A stretch of DNA of 64,000 nt, from assembly GCF_017583045.1 (NCBI RefSeq), contig NZ_JAGFBF010000004.1:1-64000 (forward strand), read 5' to 3'. The notes beneath the pieces were generated by a model that did no database searches, was not told where the DNA came from, and saw only the letters and a list, made by a program, of their open reading frames with translations. The number at the start of each line of letters is the position of its first letter. Within the stretch, counting starts at the first letter, position 1. Of the stretch, positions 17,195 through 26,410 are shown piece by piece. Made by a program: the position numbers and the translations under genes. The stretch is from Leucobacter tardus. GTDB lineage: Bacteria; Actinomycetota; Actinomycetes; Actinomycetales; Microbacteriaceae.

Positions 17195-17653
17195 TCACTC
17201 CGGGTCTTCGAGCACCCAGCAGCTCTTCACGCTGCCCGTCGTGGCGCGGTTCGTCGTTGTCACCGTCGTGCTCACCGAGTGGGATCGTTCTTCCGTGACG
17301 GGGAGTTCGACGATCTTCCAGCCGACGATCGCCTTGGTCGGGTTCTGCGCTTCGACGGCGCACGCGACGGGCGTGTGGGCGGGGCCCGTGACTTCGAAGC
17401 GCACATCGACCCGGTGTTCGTCCACAATGGTGCGGCCGATGTCTTGAAACTCGACCGTCGCGGTCTGCTGCCAGCCGCCGACGAGCAGGATCGTCATGCC
17501 GGCGATGACCGCGATTCCACCGGCGATCCAACCGAACCGCCGGTCGATACCGCGGCTTCGGGTGCGGCCGTACCGGTCATCGAGCGCGCGGCGCGCATCG
17601 TCGGCGTCGACCCCGGTGTTCGCCGACGGCGTCGGCTCGGGAGCCTCGGACAC
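17195..17653 (-). CDS. DUF4307 family membrane protein
   Basis: A 152-residue protein with one membrane helix (about residues 43-62, GWIAGGIAVIAGMTILLVGG) and an extracytoplasmic C-terminal domain containing conserved Cys residues (VACAVEAQN, SCWVL). This matches DUF4307, the family of M. tuberculosis Rv1081c, which likewise lies between greA and mca. Function unknown. GTG start with GGAGGAAC as ribosome site. It is divergent from mca. Confidence 0.82.
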   Translation of the reverse strand: MSEAPEPTPSANTGVDADDARRALDDRYGRTRSRGIDRRFGWIAGGIAVIAGMTILLVGGWQQTATVEFQDIGRTIVDEHRVDVRFEVTGPAHTPVACAVEAQNPTKAIVGWKIVELPVTEERSHSVSTTVTTTNRATTGSVKSCWVLEDPE

Positions 17654-17739
17654 GGGTTCCTCCGAACTGCGCTTGGGTACACTTGAGGGTCGGGAGTCAG
17701 CTTATCGCGCCCCGCCCTCCTCGAAGTGAAAGGACGCCG

Positions 17740-18606
17740 ATGACGTTCAGGCTGATCGCGGTGCACGCGCACCCCGACGACGAGTCGAGCAAGGGGGCGG
17801 CGACCTACGCCCACTATGTGGAGCGCGGCGTCGAGGTCCTGATCGTGAGCTGCACGGGGGGCGAGCGGGGTGACGTGCTCAACGAACTCGTCGCTCGGGA
17901 TCCGAAGAGCCGTCGAGATCTGGCCGGTCTGCGGCGCGACGAGATGGCCGCGGCGCAGCGGATCATCGGGTTCGATCACCGCTGGTTGGGGTACCAGGAT
18001 TCGGGACTTCCCGATGAGGGGATCGCGGTCCCGGTCGACTCGTTCGCGCACATTCCGGTGCAGGTGTCGGCCGAGGCGCTCGTGCGTATCGTCCGAGAGT
18101 TCAAGCCGCACGTCATGATCACCTACAACGAGCAGGGCGGGTATCCACACCCCGACCACATCCGGTGCCACGAGGTGAGTCGTTTCGCGTGGGAGGTCTC
18201 CGGCGACGCCGAGTCGTACCCGGACGCCGGCCCGCCGTGGACGATCAAGAAGCTGTACTACGAAGAGATCTTCAACTCGGAGCGTGTGAAGCACATCCGC
18301 GACACCCTGCTCGAGACGGATCCCGATTCGCCCCTGCGCGCGCAGATGGAAGAGATCGCGGAGCGCATGTCGCTCAGGCCGTACAGCGGAACGACCCGCA
18401 TCGACGTCGGAGAGTACTTCGATCGACGCGACGAGGCGTTGCGCGCCCACTCGAGTCAGGTGCCACCCGACAGTCCCTTCTTCTTCTGGCCGAACGACCT
18501 GCAGCGACAGGCGTGGCCGTTCGAGGACTACCGGCTCGCGGCGTCGCGCGTGGCGACGACGGAGTTCGAAGCCGACCTGTTCCAGGGAATCGAGGAGGAC
18601 GAGTGA
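17740..18606 (+). CDS. mca: Mycothiol S-conjugate amidase
   Basis: Zinc amidase that cleaves mycothiol adducts of toxins into a mercapturic acid and GlcN-inositol. The 288-residue protein has the zinc motif AHPDDESSKG with His11 and Asp14, then NEQGGYPHPDHIRCHEVS carrying the third zinc His. Length and motifs separate Mca from the related deacetylase MshB. The ATG at 17740 has AAAGGA upstream; a longer reading from 17683 adds no family sequence. A small membrane protein gene overlaps its stop, as in mycobacteria. With mycothione reductase at 30.6 kb it shows that the organism uses mycothiol. Confidence 0.9.
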   Translation: MTFRLIAVHAHPDDESSKGAATYAHYVERGVEVLIVSCTGGERGDVLNELVARDPKSRRDLAGLRRDEMAAAQRIIGFDHRWLGYQDSGLPDEGIAVPVDSFAHIPVQVSAEALVRIVREFKPHVMITYNEQGGYPHPDHIRCHEVSRFAWEVSGDAESYPDAGPPWTIKKLYYEEIFNSERVKHIRDTLLETDPDSPLRAQMEEIAERMSLRPYSGTTRIDVGEYFDRRDEALRAHSSQVPPDSPFFFWPNDLQRQAWPFEDYRLAASRVATTEFEADLFQGIEEDE

Positions 18607-18926
18607 ACGTGCTGTACTCCGCGCCGCTGCTCGCGGCGACGGCGGCGCTCGTGGCCGCTGAGGACACGGAGTTCGATCCGGACCGGGTGACACCCGGCAC
18701 GGCCGGCTTCATCGCGACGGGCATCTTCGCACTGGCCGTGATCCTGCTCGGCGTCGACCTCGGGCGTCGCTTGCGGCGCACGAAGTACCGCGCTGAGATC
18801 CGGGAACAGTTGGAGCGCGAGATGGCCGAGAACGAGGCGGCCGCGTCCGGTGAGCGGCTCGACGGTCGCGAGGAGTTTCCGGACGATCGCCCCGATTCCG
18901 AGGATCCGCGCGGACCGCGCGCCTGA
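18603..18926 (+). CDS. Small membrane protein coupled to mca
   Basis: A 107-residue protein with an N-terminal hydrophobic stretch (possible signal), a membrane helix at about residues 35-56, and a charged cytoplasmic tail rich in Glu and Arg. Its GTG start overlaps the mca stop codon (GTGA). Position and layout correspond to M. tuberculosis Rv1083, the small protein after mca; function unknown. Confidence 0.72.
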   Translation: MNVLYSAPLLAATAALVAAEDTEFDPDRVTPGTAGFIATGIFALAVILLGVDLGRRLRRTKYRAEIREQLEREMAENEAAASGERLDGREEFPDDRPDSEDPRGPRA

Positions 18927-18927
18927 C

Positions 18928-20769
18928 ATGGCGGGCGCTGACCCGCAGCGGGTGCTCGCGGAGGTCTTCGGGTACGACGAGTTCCGCGGTGACCAGGAGG
19001 CGATCGTACGCCGGGTGATCGCCGGAGGCGACGCGGTCGTGCTCATGCCGACCGGTGGCGGCAAGTCGCTGTGCTACCAGATCCCGGCGATCTGCCGCGA
19101 AGGCACGGGCATCGTGCTCTCGCCGCTGGTCGCGCTCATGCACGACCAGGTCGCGGCGCTGCGGCTCGCCGGGGTGCGCGCGGCGGCGCTCAACTCGTCG
19201 ATGGACCCAGGCGAACGCCAAGATGTGATTCGCGCCTACCGCGAGGGCGAGCTCGATGTGCTCTACCTGGCTCCCGAGCGCCTCAGTGCGCCGGGAACCG
19301 TGGAGATGCTGCAGCAGGGCAGGGTGGCGCTGTTCGCGATCGACGAAGCGCACTGCGTCTCGCAGTGGGGTCACGACTTCCGACCCGACTACTTGCGTCT
19401 GGGTGAGCTCGCCGAGCATTGGCCCGATGTGCCGCGGATCGCGCTCACCGCGACCGCGACCCCCGAAACGCACCGTGAGATCACGGAGCGCCTGCGACTC
19501 GACAATGCCGAGCACTTCGTGGCCAGCTTCGATCGGCCGAACATCCGCTACCGGATCGAACCCAAAGGTCAGGTGCGTCGCCAGCTGCTCGACTTCATCC
19601 GGTCCGAGCATCCGGGCGAGGCGGGCATCGTCTACGCGCTCAGCCGGAAGCGTGTGGAGCAGACTGCGGCTGCGCTCGCCGAGGCCGGCGTGGACGCGGT
19701 CCCGTACCACGCCGGTCTGCCGGCGGAGCAGCGTCTCCGTGCGCAGACCAGATTCCTGCGCGAGGACGGCGTTGTCGTCGTCGCGACCATCGCGTTCGGC
19801 ATGGGGATCGACAAGCCCGATGTCCGCTTCGTCGCGCACATCGATCTGCCGAAGTCCGTCGAGGGGTATTACCAGGAGACCGGGCGAGCGGGCCGCGATG
19901 GTCTGCCCTCGGAGGCCTGGCTGGCCTACGGACTGTCCGACGTGGTGCAGCAGCGGCAGCTCATCGACATGTCAGACGGTGATCAGCAGGTGCGGCAAAA
20001 TCAGTTGCGCCATCTGCATCAGATGCTGGCGCTCTGCGAGGGGATCGCCTGCCGTCGCGTCTTCCTGCTCGAGTACTTCGGTGAAACCGGAGCGGAGCCC
20101 TGCGGCAATTGCGACGTGTGCCTCTCACCGCCGCGCACCTGGGATGCGACCGTGCCGGCTCAGAAGCTGCTCTCGACGGTGCTGCGTACCGCTAAAGAAC
20201 GCAATCGCACGTATGCGGCGGGTCAGCACATCGATGTCCTGCGCGGCGTCACCTCCGAGCGGGTCACGCACATGCGGCTCGACGAACTTTCGACGTGGGG
20301 CATCGGTGGCGACCTCGCAACGCACGAGTGGCAGGCGGTCGTGCGCCATCTTCTGGCCACCGGCATGCTCGAATCACAGGGAGAGTACGGTGTGCTCGCA
20401 CCGACTCAGGACGCGAAACCCGTGCTGCGCGGGGAGACGACGGTGCTCATGCGCGAAGTCCCGGCGCCGCGACGGGGCGGACGGAGCGTGGGGCGCGGGT
20501 CGGCAGGCGGAGGCAGCAAGCGGTCGGCCGCGGCGGCGGATCTCACTCCGGAGCAGGCGGAGGTCTTCGAACGGTTGCGGCAGTGGCGTGCGGCCGAGGC
20601 GAAAGAGCAGGGAGTGCCGGGCTACGTCGTCTTCAGCGACGCGACGCTCGCGGCGCTCGCCGCGCATCGTCCCACTCAGCGTGCTGCGCTGACGGCGATC
20701 CAGGGCATCGGCGACGTGAAGCTCGAGCGGTACGGCGACGCCGTGCTCGCGGTGCTCGCAGACGCGTAA
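18928..20769 (+). CDS. recQ: ATP-dependent DNA helicase RecQ
   Basis: 3'-5' DNA helicase in recombination and fork repair, 613 residues. Motifs in order: [10 protein letters not shown] (Walker A, 41-50), [18 protein letters not shown] (about 137), [21 protein letters not shown] (motif VI), then the RecQ zinc cysteines in [12 protein letters not shown] and CGNCDVC, a winged helix, and a C-terminal HRDC domain ([13 protein letters not shown] through [14 protein letters not shown]). The ATG at 18928 lies one base after the previous stop, with no clear ribosome site, suggesting coupling. A basic/Gly-rich linker ([17 protein letters not shown]) precedes the HRDC domain. Confidence 0.92.
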   Translation: MAGADPQRVLAEVFGYDEFRGDQEAIVRRVIAGGDAVVLMPTGGGKSLCYQIPAICREGTGIVLSPLVALMHDQVAALRLAGVRAAALNSSMDPGERQDVIRAYREGELDVLYLAPERLSAPGTVEMLQQGRVALFAIDEAHCVSQWGHDFRPDYLRLGELAEHWPDVPRIALTATATPETHREITERLRLDNAEHFVASFDRPNIRYRIEPKGQVRRQLLDFIRSEHPGEAGIVYALSRKRVEQTAAALAEAGVDAVPYHAGLPAEQRLRAQTRFLREDGVVVVATIAFGMGIDKPDVRFVAHIDLPKSVEGYYQETGRAGRDGLPSEAWLAYGLSDVVQQRQLIDMSDGDQQVRQNQLRHLHQMLALCEGIACRRVFLLEYFGETGAEPCGNCDVCLSPPRTWDATVPAQKLLSTVLRTAKERNRTYAAGQHIDVLRGVTSERVTHMRLDELSTWGIGGDLATHEWQAVVRHLLATGMLESQGEYGVLAPTQDAKPVLRGETTVLMREVPAPRRGGRSVGRGSAGGGSKRSAAAADLTPEQAEVFERLRQWRAAEAKEQGVPGYVVFSDATLAALAAHRPTQRAALTAIQGIGDVKLERYGDAVLAVLADA

Positions 20770-20770
20770 T

Positions 20771-22225
20771 TCACGCATCGATCCCGAGCGCCGGAGCGGG
20801 AAGCCCGTACTGCCGTCGCAGCGCCGACTGGGCGGCGTACCAGCCGTTCAAGCCGTGCACACCGGGGCCGGGCGGTGTGGACGACGACGCGAGGTAGACG
20901 CCGGGGAGCGGGGTCCGCCACGGTTCGGCGCTGAGCGTCGGCCGAGCGAGCAGCTGGGGCATCGTGATGGCTCCGGCGCTGAAGTCGCCCCCGTGGTAGT
21001 TCGGGTTGTACGCTTCGAGCTCGCGCGCGGTCGTCACGCGGACGTCGACGATGCGATCTCGGAAGCCGGGGGCGAACCGTTCGATCTGGGCGGTCACCCG
21101 TTCTCGCATGTCGGTGTCGGATCCGGAAGGAACATGCGCGTAGCTCCAGATCGCGTGAACGCCCTCGGGATTCCGGCCCGTGTCGAAGCCGTCCGGCTGA
21201 GCGAGCAGCACGTACGGGTGCTCGGGGATCGTTCCGCGGCTGACATCCAGTTCCGCTCGCGCAGTTTCTGCGCGGGTGCCGCCGAGATGAACTGTCGGGG
21301 CGATCGCGACCTCGGGGTCGCCCCAGGGGATCGGCCCATCGAGTACGAAATCGACTTTCGTCGCACCGTCCCCGTAGCGAAAACGGCGCAGCGAACGCGC
21401 GTACCGAGTCGGGAGTCGTGAGCCCGCGATCTCGGTGAAGACGCGTGCCGAGGTGTTGCAGATGATGGTGTCGAATGCGGAGAGCTCGGACAGATCGGTG
21501 ATGCGGTGGTCCGTCTCGATGCGACCGCCGTGATCGATGAGGTCGGCGGCCAAGGCATCGGTGATGCTGCGTGAGCCGCCCACGGGCACCGGCCAACCGG
21601 TCGTGTGCGCGAGAGCTCCGAGCACCAGTCCGACGGCGGCGGGTGCGAGACCCGGGAGGGCGCCGATGCTGTGTCCGGCGACGCCGGTGACGAGTGCGGG
21701 CGCGGCCTCGCCGCGGAAGCGCAGTGCCCCGGCAGGGGTGCCCTGCTCGGCGACCCGGAGACTCATCGCGAGCGCAGCGCGAAGGTCGCGCGGTCGACGC
21801 AGCATCGCCCCGCCGAGCGCGAAGTCGACCACGTCATCGATGCGGTCGACGAGTGGACGGAACAAGCGTGAGTATCGTCGTCCGTCGACCCCGAGGCGCG
21901 CGGCGGTCCTGTCGAGGTCGCGATAGGCGACGGCCGCGTAGCGATCGCTCAGCGGGTTCGCGTAGGAGGCCTCCGGGACGACGAACTCGGTGCGCCGCTC
22001 GATCTCGAACGCGCGCATGAACTCGGTGGCGAGCGCCATCGGATGGATCGCCGAGCAGACGTCGTGCAGGACTCCGGGGCGCACCACCTCCGCCGTGCGC
22101 GTGCCCCCTCCGATGCTGGGGTGCGCCTCGAACACGGTGACGGGCACCCCGGCTCGGGCGAGGGTGACGGCGGCGGCGAGCCCGTTCGGGCCGGCGCCCA
22201 CCACTGCCGCACCTCGATCGCTCAT
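20771..22225 (-). CDS. Phytoene desaturase-like FAD oxidoreductase
   Basis: FAD/NAD(P)-dependent oxidoreductase of the phytoene dehydrogenase (CrtI-related) superfamily, 484 residues. The dinucleotide-binding VVGAGPNGLAAAVTLARAG lies at residues 8-26 followed by the acidic end of strand two (VFEAHPSIGGGTRT), and the C-terminal FAD motif PGVYLASSSTPPGPGVHGLNG is present. No carotenoid genes lie nearby, so a carotenoid role is not supported; many actinobacterial homologues are uncharacterised. A TAGCCT -10 box (complement of 22232-22237) ends six bases before the ATG, consistent with a leaderless mRNA. It ends 2 bases from recQ, convergent. Confidence 0.82.
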   Translation of the reverse strand: MSDRGAAVVGAGPNGLAAAVTLARAGVPVTVFEAHPSIGGGTRTAEVVRPGVLHDVCSAIHPMALATEFMRAFEIERRTEFVVPEASYANPLSDRYAAVAYRDLDRTAARLGVDGRRYSRLFRPLVDRIDDVVDFALGGAMLRRPRDLRAALAMSLRVAEQGTPAGALRFRGEAAPALVTGVAGHSIGALPGLAPAAVGLVLGALAHTTGWPVPVGGSRSITDALAADLIDHGGRIETDHRITDLSELSAFDTIICNTSARVFTEIAGSRLPTRYARSLRRFRYGDGATKVDFVLDGPIPWGDPEVAIAPTVHLGGTRAETARAELDVSRGTIPEHPYVLLAQPDGFDTGRNPEGVHAIWSYAHVPSGSDTDMRERVTAQIERFAPGFRDRIVDVRVTTARELEAYNPNYHGGDFSAGAITMPQLLARPTLSAEPWRTPLPGVYLASSSTPPGPGVHGLNGWYAAQSALRRQYGLPAPALGIDA

Positions 22226-22262
22226 ACGGTCAGGCTACCGGAGGACGCTCGGGTACGTCTCG

Positions 22263-23033
22263 TCATCTCAGGCGGAACGGATCCAGCGCGAGCAGCAGTG
22301 CGGCGGTCCAGTGACACAGGAATGCGAGCACCGTGAGCGCGTGGAAGATCTCGTGGAACCCGAAGGTGCCGGGAAGCGGGTTCGGGCGTTTCAGGGCGTA
22401 GACGACTGAGCCCACGGTGTAGAGCAGTCCGCCGACGATGACGAGGACCATCGCCGCTGGGCTCGCCCGAGAGATGTCGACGAGATACATGACGGCCGCC
22501 CAGCCGAGCAGCACGTACAACGGCACGTAGAGCCAGCGCGGGGAACCGATCCAGAACACCCGGAATCCGATTCCCAGCAATGCTCCGGCCCAGACCAGTG
22601 CGAGCAGGAGCGTGCCCTTTTCAGCGGGCAAGGCGAGCAGGGCCACCGGGGTGTAGGTTCCGGCGATCAGCAGGAAGATGTTCGCGTGGTCGAGACGACG
22701 GAATAACTGCTTCGTCCGCGGTTTCCAGTTGATGCGGTGGTAGAGCGCCGAGATGCCGAAGAGCAGCATGCTCGTGAGCATGAACACCGCCGACGCCCAC
22801 TTCGCCACCGCTCCATGAGCGAGGCTGATCAGGACGATGCCCGCGGCGATCGAGATCGGGAAGGTTCCGGCGTGGATCCAGCCCCGCCACCGCGGTTTCG
22901 GATCCGCGGCTCCCGGTGCGGATCTCGCGCGCTCATGATCGATCGATTCGTCGAGCAACGGCACCGACAGACTGTCGGGTTCTGGGAAACTGCGGTCGCG
23001 AGACTCGGCTTCGGGTTCGCGTCGCTCGGCCAT
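22263..23033 (-). CDS. Hemolysin III family (PAQR-like) membrane protein
   Basis: Seven-helix membrane protein of 256 residues related to hemolysin III and eukaryotic PAQR receptors. The motif SALYHRINW (family consensus SxxYH), RRLDHANIFLLIAGTYTP, and the late HEIFHALTVLAFLCHW supply the conserved Ser, Asp and His residues that bind metal in this superfamily. The first 50 residues are hydrophilic. TAGACT (complement of 23040-23045) lies six bases before the ATG, so it is probably leaderless. M. tuberculosis has the homologue Rv1085c in the same relative place next to Rv1086. Actual haemolysis is not implied. Confidence 0.87.
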   Translation of the reverse strand: MAERREPEAESRDRSFPEPDSLSVPLLDESIDHERARSAPGAADPKPRWRGWIHAGTFPISIAAGIVLISLAHGAVAKWASAVFMLTSMLLFGISALYHRINWKPRTKQLFRRLDHANIFLLIAGTYTPVALLALPAEKGTLLLALVWAGALLGIGFRVFWIGSPRWLYVPLYVLLGWAAVMYLVDISRASPAAMVLVIVGGLLYTVGSVVYALKRPNPLPGTFGFHEIFHALTVLAFLCHWTAALLLALDPFRLR

Positions 23034-23117
23034 GGAACGAGTCTACGCAGCAGCCCTGAGCGGACGGGTATACGGGTGCTCGGTCGTCACGAGGGTGCAC
23101 CGCGATAGACTCGCGAC

Positions 23118-23915
23118 GTGCATTCCGATCCTGCGAGCGAGCTCGAGACGCCCCGTCCCGGGCTGCTCTATCGGCTGTACCAGCGCCGTCTGCGACGTGA
23201 GATCGATGCTGCGCGCGTGCCCCACCACATCGCGGTGATCGTCGACGGCAATCGACGCTGGGCCAAGCAGCGCCTGCAGGAGCGCGCGGCGTACGGTCAT
23301 CGAGCGGGTGCACGGAAGATCCCCGAGTTCCTCTCCTGGTGCGAGGACGCGGGAGTGGAGGTGGTGACCCTGTACCTCCTGTCCGCCGATAATCTCGGCG
23401 CCAGGGATCGGCAAGAGCTCGAAGACCTCTTCGGGATCATCGGCGAACTCGCCCGCGAGCTCGCCGAGAAGCCGCGCTGGCGAGTGAAGCACGTCGGGGC
23501 CTGCCACGGTCTGTCCGAAGGACTCGCCGATGCGCTCGCCGCAGCCGAGGAGCGGAGTGCGGAACGGTCGGGCCTCCACATCAATCTCGCGGTCGGGTAC
23601 GGCGGACGAAGCGAGATCGCCGCGGCGGTGCACGCCATCATCGAAGAGCACCAAGAGGCGGGCGGATCGATCGACACGCTCGCCGACCATCTGACACCCG
23701 AGAGCATCGGTGAACATCTCTGGACGAGGGGCCAGCCGGATCCCGATCTCGTCATCCGCACGTCGGGTGAGCAGCGTCTCAGCGATTTCATGATCTGGCA
23801 ATCGGCGCACTCCGAGTTCTACTTCGTCGAAGCGCTCTACCCTGACCTGCGCGAGGTCGACTTCTTACGCGCGCTGCGCGACTACTCGACCCGGCAACGG
23901 CGCCTCGGCGGGTGA
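23118..23915 (+). CDS. Short-chain cis-isoprenyl diphosphate synthase
   Basis: cis-Prenyltransferase of the UppS family, 265 residues. Catalytic Asp43 sits in HIAVIVDGNRRWAK, followed by YLLSADNL, LAVGYGGRSEI, and DLVIRTSGEQRLSDFMIWQSAHSE (family signature). DGNRRW and YLLS are the wording of M. tuberculosis Rv1086, the (Z,E)-farnesyl diphosphate synthase, more than of long-chain UppS (DGNGRW), so a short-chain product is the better guess; the neighbourhood with hemolysin III also matches Rv1085c-Rv1086. GTG start six bases after a TAGACT box (23106-23111), leaderless type. Confidence 0.85.
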   Translation: MHSDPASELETPRPGLLYRLYQRRLRREIDAARVPHHIAVIVDGNRRWAKQRLQERAAYGHRAGARKIPEFLSWCEDAGVEVVTLYLLSADNLGARDRQELEDLFGIIGELARELAEKPRWRVKHVGACHGLSEGLADALAAAEERSAERSGLHINLAVGYGGRSEIAAAVHAIIEEHQEAGGSIDTLADHLTPESIGEHLWTRGQPDPDLVIRTSGEQRLSDFMIWQSAHSEFYFVEALYPDLREVDFLRALRDYSTRQRRLGG

Positions 23916-23953
23916 CCGGCCCAGATGGCCTCCGCCCGCAATAGCATGGGAGG

Positions 23954-25291
23954 ATGACTCCGCATATCCGCTCCGTCACGCCCGAGGTGCTGCGCGCCGA
24001 TGCCATGCTCACGCCCGAGGGGGCCATCGACGGTGGCGAGCTCGAGTTCGACGAGACGGGCACGATCATCTATGCGGGACCGGCTCGCTCGGCATCGCGC
24101 GTGACTCGGGATCTCAGCGGACACGTCCTCATGCCGGGGCTCGTCAATGGGCACACGCACTCGGCGATGACGCTGCAGCGAGGAGTCAGTGACGATGAGG
24201 GGTTCATGCCCTGGCTCGCCGCAGTGCAGGCGATCGAGCAGCACCTCACCCACGACGACGTCTCGGCGGGACTCGATCTCGCGCTCGTCGAGATGATCGA
24301 GACCGGGACGACCGCGTTCGCCGATATGTACGTGTGGGACGAGTCGCTCATCGAGCAGGTGCGTGCTTCGGGAATGCGCGCCATGGTCGCTCCGGCCACA
24401 TTCACTCGCGAGACGATCGGATTTCCCGGCGTCAGTGACGCGACCGGGTACGAGATCACCGAGGCGACCGAGCGGTTGGCCGAACGGTACGCCGGTGATC
24501 CGCAGATCAGGATCGCTTTCGGTCCGCACGCCCCCTACACCTGCGAGCCGGAGTTCTTGCGCGAGATCGCCGAGCGGTCGTCGCGGACCGGTATCCCGGT
24601 GCACACGCACGTCTCCGAATCGATCGCCGAGATCGATGATGTCGAGACGCGGTTCGGGGCGACTCCAGGGGACCACCTGGCCGCGCTCGGGGTCGTCAAC
24701 GACCGACTCCTCGCCGCGCACTGCGTGCACCTCACCGCTGGTGAAGTCGCGCGATTCGGCGCAGCGGGTGCGTCGGTGAGTCACAACCCCGTCTCGAATC
24801 TGAAGCTCGGCAACGGTGTCGCTCCATTCATGGAGCTCCGCGCCGCTGGCGCCCGCCTCACGCTCGGCACCGACAGCGTCGCGAGCAACAACTCGCTCGA
24901 CCTGTTCGAGGAGATCAAGACGGCGACGATCCTGCACCGCGGTGTGCGGCACGACGCGGCCGCTCTTCGCGCAGCCGATGTCCTCGATGTCGCCACCCGC
25001 GGGGGAGCGGAAGCCATCGGGTTCCCGTCGAGCGGGGTGCTGCGCGCCGGAGCGAGCGCCGACGTCATCGCCCTGGATGTCACCGGTTCTCACGCCACGC
25101 CGTTCTCCGGCGCAGAGGCACTGGTATCCCATCTCGGATTCGCGGCGCGCGGCACCGATGTGCGGCACGTCTTCGTCGGCGGACGACACCTTTACGCGGA
25201 GGGCGAGCACCTCACCCTCGACGCTCGTGCCGTTCGCGCACGAGCGCGGGCCGCAGCCGCTCGCGTGCGGCGCGGAGCAGCGTCGGACTAG
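23954..25291 (+). CDS. mtaD: 5-methylthioadenosine/S-adenosylhomocysteine deaminase-like
   Basis: Amidohydrolase-superfamily deaminase, 445 residues, that likely converts S-adenosylhomocysteine or methylthioadenosine to the inosyl compound. Metal motif [13 protein letters not shown] (His67, His69), substrate loop [34 protein letters not shown] and catalytic Asp in [15 protein letters not shown] are all in the MTA/SAH deaminase order. A TAGCAT -10 box (23942-23947) ends six bases before the ATG; the GGGAGG between them is too close to serve as a ribosome site. It ends against luxS with stop codons sharing CTAG. Other amino-hydrolases of this branch (e.g. chlorohydrolases, guanine deaminase) are less likely given the LuxS and nucleosidase neighbours. 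Confidence 0.82.
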   Translation: MTPHIRSVTPEVLRADAMLTPEGAIDGGELEFDETGTIIYAGPARSASRVTRDLSGHVLMPGLVNGHTHSAMTLQRGVSDDEGFMPWLAAVQAIEQHLTHDDVSAGLDLALVEMIETGTTAFADMYVWDESLIEQVRASGMRAMVAPATFTRETIGFPGVSDATGYEITEATERLAERYAGDPQIRIAFGPHAPYTCEPEFLREIAERSSRTGIPVHTHVSESIAEIDDVETRFGATPGDHLAALGVVNDRLLAAHCVHLTAGEVARFGAAGASVSHNPVSNLKLGNGVAPFMELRAAGARLTLGTDSVASNNSLDLFEEIKTATILHRGVRHDAAALRAADVLDVATRGGAEAIGFPSSGVLRAGASADVIALDVTGSHATPFSGAEALVSHLGFAARGTDVRHVFVGGRHLYAEGEHLTLDARAVRARARAAAARVRRGAASD

Positions 25292-25779
25292 GCGATCTGC
25301 GATCGATCGAACGCGTCGAGACTGATGCCCTGGCGCAGCACCTCTGCCGACCACTCCTGCGCCGAGAAGAGGCTGTGATCGCGATAGTTGCCGCAGCTCG
25401 TCGCGTCTGTGCCAGGCACGTCGTCCCAGGTCACGCGATGCGCGAGGTCGTCGAGCGATGACTTGATCGCCGCGCCGACTTCTGCCGGCGTCGGTTCGCC
25501 CCAGACGATGAGGTGGAACCCGGTGCGGCACCCGAACGGCGAGATGTCGATGAGTCCCTCGAGTCGGGTCCTCAGCAGTGCCGCGATCGTATGCTCGATC
25601 GTGTGCAGTCCGGCGGTGGGAATCTCGCCGGCGTTCGGTTGCACGAGGCGAATGTCGTAGTTCGAGATCGCATCGCCGCGGGGTCCGTGCTCGACACCGA
25701 TGAGCCGGACGTAGGGGGCACGGACTTTCGTGTGATCGAGCGCGAAGCTCTCGACTTCGGCCAGTTCGATGTCGCCCAT
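25288..25779 (-). CDS. luxS: S-ribosylhomocysteine lyase LuxS
   Basis: Splits S-ribosylhomocysteine to homocysteine and DPD, the precursor of autoinducer-2. All active-site features are present in 163 residues: metal ligands His59 and His63 with Glu62 in HTIEH, catalytic Cys84 in [10 protein letters not shown], and metal ligand Cys129 in [11 protein letters not shown]. Start ATG with GAGAGGA upstream, so this gene is leadered. Its stop overlaps that of the convergent deaminase gene in a shared CTAG. A nucleosidase that would supply its substrate is encoded 0.6 kb away. Confidence 0.95.
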   Translation of the reverse strand: MGDIELAEVESFALDHTKVRAPYVRLIGVEHGPRGDAISNYDIRLVQPNAGEIPTAGLHTIEHTIAALLRTRLEGLIDISPFGCRTGFHLIVWGEPTPAEVGAAIKSSLDDLAHRVTWDDVPGTDATSCGNYRDHSLFSAQEWSAEVLRQGISLDAFDRSQIA

Positions 25780-25863
25780 GGAATGTCCTCTCGTTGCCGG
25801 TCGGTCGCCGATACCGTCCCAGGCTACGCTGCTCGCCGCGAAACGTGCGGAGCTGACAGAGTG

Positions 25864-26124
25864 TTACGCCGCCTGAGGCAGGTCGGACTGGCTGAGCAGG
25901 ACACGGGCGACCGCGCTGTGGCTCTCTCGTTCGACCTGCACATCCCAGCCCGTGCGGGCGAGCAGGGTGAGATCTGCCGAGGCAGAACTCAACTCATCGG
26001 TTTCAACGAGGTAGGTCGTGCGTCCCGGTCCGCGGAAGACGGAACGATGCTGCGCCCATTCGGGAACGCGGGTACCGCGCTCGCCGGCGAGGGCGTGATA
26101 AGGGGTAAAAAGTTGTGTAGACAT
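25864..26124 (-). CDS. Small hypothetical protein next to luxS
   Basis: An 86-residue protein without a recognised family. It has no membrane helix; its sequence (RGTRVPEWAQHRSVFRGPGR, then TGWDVQVERES) suggests a small soluble fold. It lies 85 bases upstream of luxS on the same strand and could be co-transcribed with it. The start region is AT-rich, with TATAGA 14 bases before the ATG. Coding status is probable, not certain. Confidence 0.5.
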   Translation of the reverse strand: MSTQLFTPYHALAGERGTRVPEWAQHRSVFRGPGRTTYLVETDELSSASADLTLLARTGWDVQVERESHSAVARVLLSQSDLPQAA

Positions 26125-26171
26125 GAGTGAAAATGCTTTCTATACGTGCGCGGTACGTGATCCGGCCTGGA

Positions 26172-26356
26172 TCATCCGCGAATGTCGGTATCAAGCCGGA
26201 AGAAGGGGTGCCATCGTTCAACGGGCATCGCCGAGATCTCAAGGATCTGTGCGATGCGGTCCAACTGGACGCGGTCACCATCCGTGCTCGGGATGAAGAG
26301 CCATTCGTTCGCTCCGCCGCACCTCCCCGCACTGGGATGGGCCTGGCGAACAATCG
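26172..26356 (-). pseudogene. Coding-like remnant without a start codon
   Basis: One frame on this strand is open from 26356 to the TGA at 26172-26174 and reads like protein: EWLFIPSTDGDRVQLDRIAQ, then MPVERWHPFFRLDTDIRG. Third codon positions are mostly G or C. An in-frame TGA lies just upstream and there is no ATG, GTG or TTG before the conserved-looking part. It may be the tail of a decayed gene, a gene with an unusual start such as ATT, or a gene broken by a sequencing error. Family not recognised. Confidence 0.3.
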
Positions 26357-26410
26357 TGACTCAACGACCTAGTATACACGTTCGGCACAGAATTGCTAGG
26401 CTGGTCCGCT

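Noticed and set aside
20676..21596. A 306-codon open frame on the - strand inside the FAD oxidoreductase gene
   Set aside because: Arg/His-rich shadow in another frame of the same strand; the oxidoreductase frame has the Rossmann motif and C-terminal FAD site.
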